Assembly (NCBI GenBank): GCA_002682825.1
Contig: NOKP01000001.1
Location: 1,638,464-1,702,463 of the forward strand
Length of the DNA: 64,000 nt
Reading direction: 5' to 3'
DNA from: Neonectria sp. B-13
Taxonomy: Eukaryota; Ascomycota; Sordariomycetes; Hypocreales; Nectriaceae
Of the stretch, positions 61,724-64,000 are shown in pieces. The translations under genes were made by a program, and so were the position numbers. Positions within the stretch are counted from its first letter, which is position 1; the number at the start of each line of letters is the position of its first letter. Under the pieces are notes generated by a model that did no database searches, was not told where the DNA came from, and saw nothing but the letters and a program-made list of their open reading frames with translations.

Positions 61724-64000
61724 ATGGGCCCCAAGCGCAAGAGAGTCCTCGAGGACTTCGATCCGAACAAGTCGGACTCTGGGGACGAGAACTTCGACCC
61801 GAAAGAGGACAGACCACGTAAGAGCTCCAAGAAAGTCCGCCCTTCGAGAGGCGGGAACCCAACCCGCAAGCGATCCCACCGCTATCGAGGATCCGACATC
61901 GACGATGACGACGAAGAGCTTTCCGATAGCCAGGAGGAGGAGTTTGGGGACGCCTCCGACCATGATGAAGATGATGAAGACGCCCCCGTGAACGCCGCTG
62001 GCCGCCGAGCCAGAAAGGCTGCCGTCAAACATCAAAACTACAAAGAGAGCAGCGAAGACGAAGACGCTAAGAGCGCCTCCGACGGCACCTCCGACGTCAA
62101 AGAGGAACCTCCTAAGCCAAGAGCCAGGAAATTGGTCAAGATCAAAGTCCCCCCGTCTGGTGTGGCTCCAACGACACGCAGGGCGACAAGGGCGCACACA
62201 GAAGATGCGGAGGAATTCATGGAGCTTTCCAATTCCGGCCGACACGCTGTGCTTTCGCGAGAATCCAGGAGTAGGAGCCCTGAGTCGCTCGCTCGAAACA
62301 CGAGGTCCTCTCGCGGGATGAAGGGACTCAAGAAACCCGAGACCATTGTAGAGGCGACACAAGAGACCAGCTCCCGAGAAATCAGAGACGCCGATGAGCC
62401 CGATGAACTGTCCCAAGACCCCGAACTCATCGAGATAAAGGAGAAGGATGAGTTGGAGGAGGGGCCGAAGGAGAAACCGGCGGAGGAGCCGGAAGAGCCA
62501 GAGGTGGAGCCGGAGCAGGCGCCGGAGCAGGAACCAGAGGTGGAGCCGGAGCAGGCTCAAGTACACGATCAAGAGATGAAAGATTCCGCCAACGAGGAGA
62601 CGACTGGAGAAAACGCGCCTGTCGAGACTGTTGAAGAGGATGAGGACGAAGATGACGTTCCCATCACTCGCAGGACAAGGGGCGCGCGTACGAGTGTTTC
62701 GGCGCCAGCAGAAGATGTGGAATCCGACGCCGGCCCCAGAAAATCTCGCCGTCTGACTCAAAAAGCTGGCCTCAAGAAATCCACACAGGAACCTAGTAGC
62801 GACTTCGATCCCGGCGACGATTCAGACGGATCCGAAAAGGGTCGTGCTGATGACCACGAAATGGAAAGCCCCACTCCTCGAGGCCGACAGAACCGACAGA
62901 ACCAACGAGCACAGCCAGCTCGAGCCTCCCGCCGAGGTGGTGATTCTGCGGATGAAGAACCTGATTTCGACCTTGACGAGCTGAACGAAGAGGCTCGTGA
63001 GCTCCGACAAGACTCTCGGTCACGTCGCCGACCTCGAAAGGAGTCTCCCATCGTCTACCAGGAGAGTTCTCGTCGATCTCGAGCCCGCGTCAACTACTAC
63101 ATGCCCCCTCTCACTTCGGTTAATATTGAAGACGAGGAGGCCGAGGCTGCGGCTCCAACGCCTGCTCGAGCACGACGAGGACGCGGCGGCGCCAGCCAGG
63201 GATGGGAACGTAACCTCAATACTACGTTTGGCCCCTTTGGTGGAGGTGGCGGCGCAGGTTCGCTCCTGAACGGCCCTTGGGGCACCGGGGCGGCTGGGGG
63301 AGTTGACTCCGATAGTAGTGACGATGAGATGGTTCACCGCTCAAACGTCGTCGGGAATGTGGGCATGACACCAACGTCCGCGGCTCCTGGTGGGCTGCTT
63401 CCAGGCGCACCAGGCCTCAATCCCGATGGTGTTGGCGCCACTCCTAACGTCGGCAAGATCAAGGACCGCAAGGCTTTGGCAGATGCCGACCCCCTTGGAG
63501 TCGACCTAAACGTCGACTTCAGCAAGGTTGGTGGACTGCAAGGTCACATTGACCAACTGAAAGAGATGGTTCAGCTCCCACTACTCTACCCAGAACTCTT
63601 CACCAGATTCCATGTCACCCCGCCCAGAGGTGTCTTGTTCCACGGCCCCCCCGGTACAGGTAAAACGCTGCTCGCTCGAGCTTTGGCCAATTCAGTTGGC
63701 TCAGGCGGGCGCAAGATCTCTTTCTACATGCGGAAGGGTGCCGATGCTTTGAGCAAGTGGGTTGGCGAGGCCGAGAAGCAGCTTCGATTGCTATTCGAGG
63801 AAGCCAGGAGAACGCAGCCTAGCATCATTTTCTTTGATGAGATCGATGGCCTGGCACCTGTCAGATCCAGCAAGCAGGAGCAGATCCACGCCTCAATTGT
63901 CTCGACTCTTCTGGCCCTCATGGACGGCATGGACGGTCGTGGTCAAGTCATCGTCATCGGCGCCACCAATCGTCCTGATAACATCGATCCCGCACTCCGT
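61724..64000 (+). CDS. YTA7: Yta7/ATAD2-type bromodomain AAA ATPase, 5' part (runs off window)
   Basis: Open for 759 codons from the ATG at 61724 to the window edge; incomplete. The N-terminal about 400 residues are highly charged, with acidic Asp/Glu tracts, RRTRG-type basic patches and a Pro-Glu repeat (about 62463-62560). A short conserved stretch, RRSRARVNYYMPP, precedes a Gly-rich region. The first AAA module then begins (VDFSKVGGLQGHIDQLKEMVQLPLLYPELF), with Walker A GPPGTGKT at 641-648, Walker B FFDEIDG with D705/E706, and sensor-1 GATNRPD. Family members form hexamers that bind and evict histone H3-H4 at chromatin. A second, degenerate AAA module and a bromodomain are expected beyond the edge. 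The acidic N-terminus is seen and fits histone binding. No intron is visible in this part. Confidence 0.92.
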   Translation, partial: MGPKRKRVLEDFDPNKSDSGDENFDPKEDRPRKSSKKVRPSRGGNPTRKRSHRYRGSDIDDDDEELSDSQEEEFGDASDHDEDDEDAPVNAAGRRARKAAVKHQNYKESSEDEDAKSASDGTSDVKEEPPKPRARKLVKIKVPPSGVAPTTRRATRAHTEDAEEFMELSNSGRHAVLSRESRSRSPESLARNTRSSRGMKGLKKPETIVEATQETSSREIRDADEPDELSQDPELIEIKEKDELEEGPKEKPAEEPEEPEVEPEQAPEQEPEVEPEQAQVHDQEMKDSANEETTGENAPVETVEEDEDEDDVPITRRTRGARTSVSAPAEDVESDAGPRKSRRLTQKAGLKKSTQEPSSDFDPGDDSDGSEKGRADDHEMESPTPRGRQNRQNQRAQPARASRRGGDSADEEPDFDLDELNEEARELRQDSRSRRRPRKESPIVYQESSRRSRARVNYYMPPLTSVNIEDEEAEAAAPTPARARRGRGGASQGWERNLNTTFGPFGGGGGAGSLLNGPWGTGAAGGVDSDSSDDEMVHRSNVVGNVGMTPTSAAPGGLLPGAPGLNPDGVGATPNVGKIKDRKALADADPLGVDLNVDFSKVGGLQGHIDQLKEMVQLPLLYPELFTRFHVTPPRGVLFHGPPGTGKTLLARALANSVGSGGRKISFYMRKGADALSKWVGEAEKQLRLLFEEARRTQPSIIFFDEIDGLAPVRSSKQEQIHASIVSTLLALMDGMDGRGQVIVIGATNRPDNIDPALR

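Overview
This window is nuclear DNA from a filamentous ascomycete (Pezizomycotina), most likely a Sordariomycete. The reasons are intron-bearing genes with short introns (mostly 50-160 nt, GT...AG, CTAAC/CTGAC-type branch sites), a GC-rich coding bias, a Zn2Cys6 transcription factor, a fungal-type DUF3602 protein, a Bni4-like protein, and long GC-rich intergenic stretches with microsatellites. There are no operons, CRISPR arrays or convincing tRNA/rRNA genes. Two 100-N assembly gaps (11495-11594 and 53777-53876) are each followed directly by a long C run. I rebuilt exon coordinates by hand from splice consensus, reading frame and family knowledge; none is checked by transcripts.

Left third (1-24.4 kb): ribosome biogenesis factor RLP24 (161-1036, +); a membrane-anchored alpha/beta hydrolase with a TAP-like C-terminal domain (2389-4738, +); a DUF3602 GRGGAGN-repeat protein (5814-5261, -) with a 10-bp tandem repeat just upstream of its start; a 7.6-kb gene-poor stretch holding the first gap; a one-finger C2H2 protein (13432-15046, +); an unrecognised multi-pass membrane protein (16195-17392, +); a bactofilin-like beta-repeat protein (19824-20495, +); and an ING/PHD chromatin protein (21662-24415, +).

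Middle (27-46 kb), gene-dense: a BCAS3-like WD40 protein (27242-30721, +); DPM2 (31716-31214, -) divergent from the splicing factor CWC22 (32204-34807, +); an IFI6/ISG12-like protein (35509-36247, +); a CCCH zinc-finger protein (36831-37701, +); an Mx/dynamin-like GTPase (40299-38144, -); the tRNA-dihydrouridine synthase DUS1 (42370-40743, -); and a Bni4-like bud-neck/PP1-scaffold protein (46050-43559, -).

Right part (46-64 kb): a 7.2-kb gene-poor stretch; a Zn2Cys6 transcription factor interrupted by the second gap (53282-55165, +); a 4.5-kb AT-richer stretch with decayed coding-like segments on both strands; a small orphan protein (59697-60065, +); and the 5' part of the bromodomain AAA ATPase Yta7/ATAD2 (61724 to the window edge, +).

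Most genes are independent housekeeping functions: ribosome assembly, splicing, dolichol-phosphate mannose synthesis, tRNA modification and chromatin. The most intriguing neighbourhood is 35.5-40.3 kb, where relatives of three animal protein families that include interferon-induced antiviral effectors (IFI6/ISG12, CCCH finger, Mx GTPase) lie next to each other. Any functional link between them is a hypothesis only.
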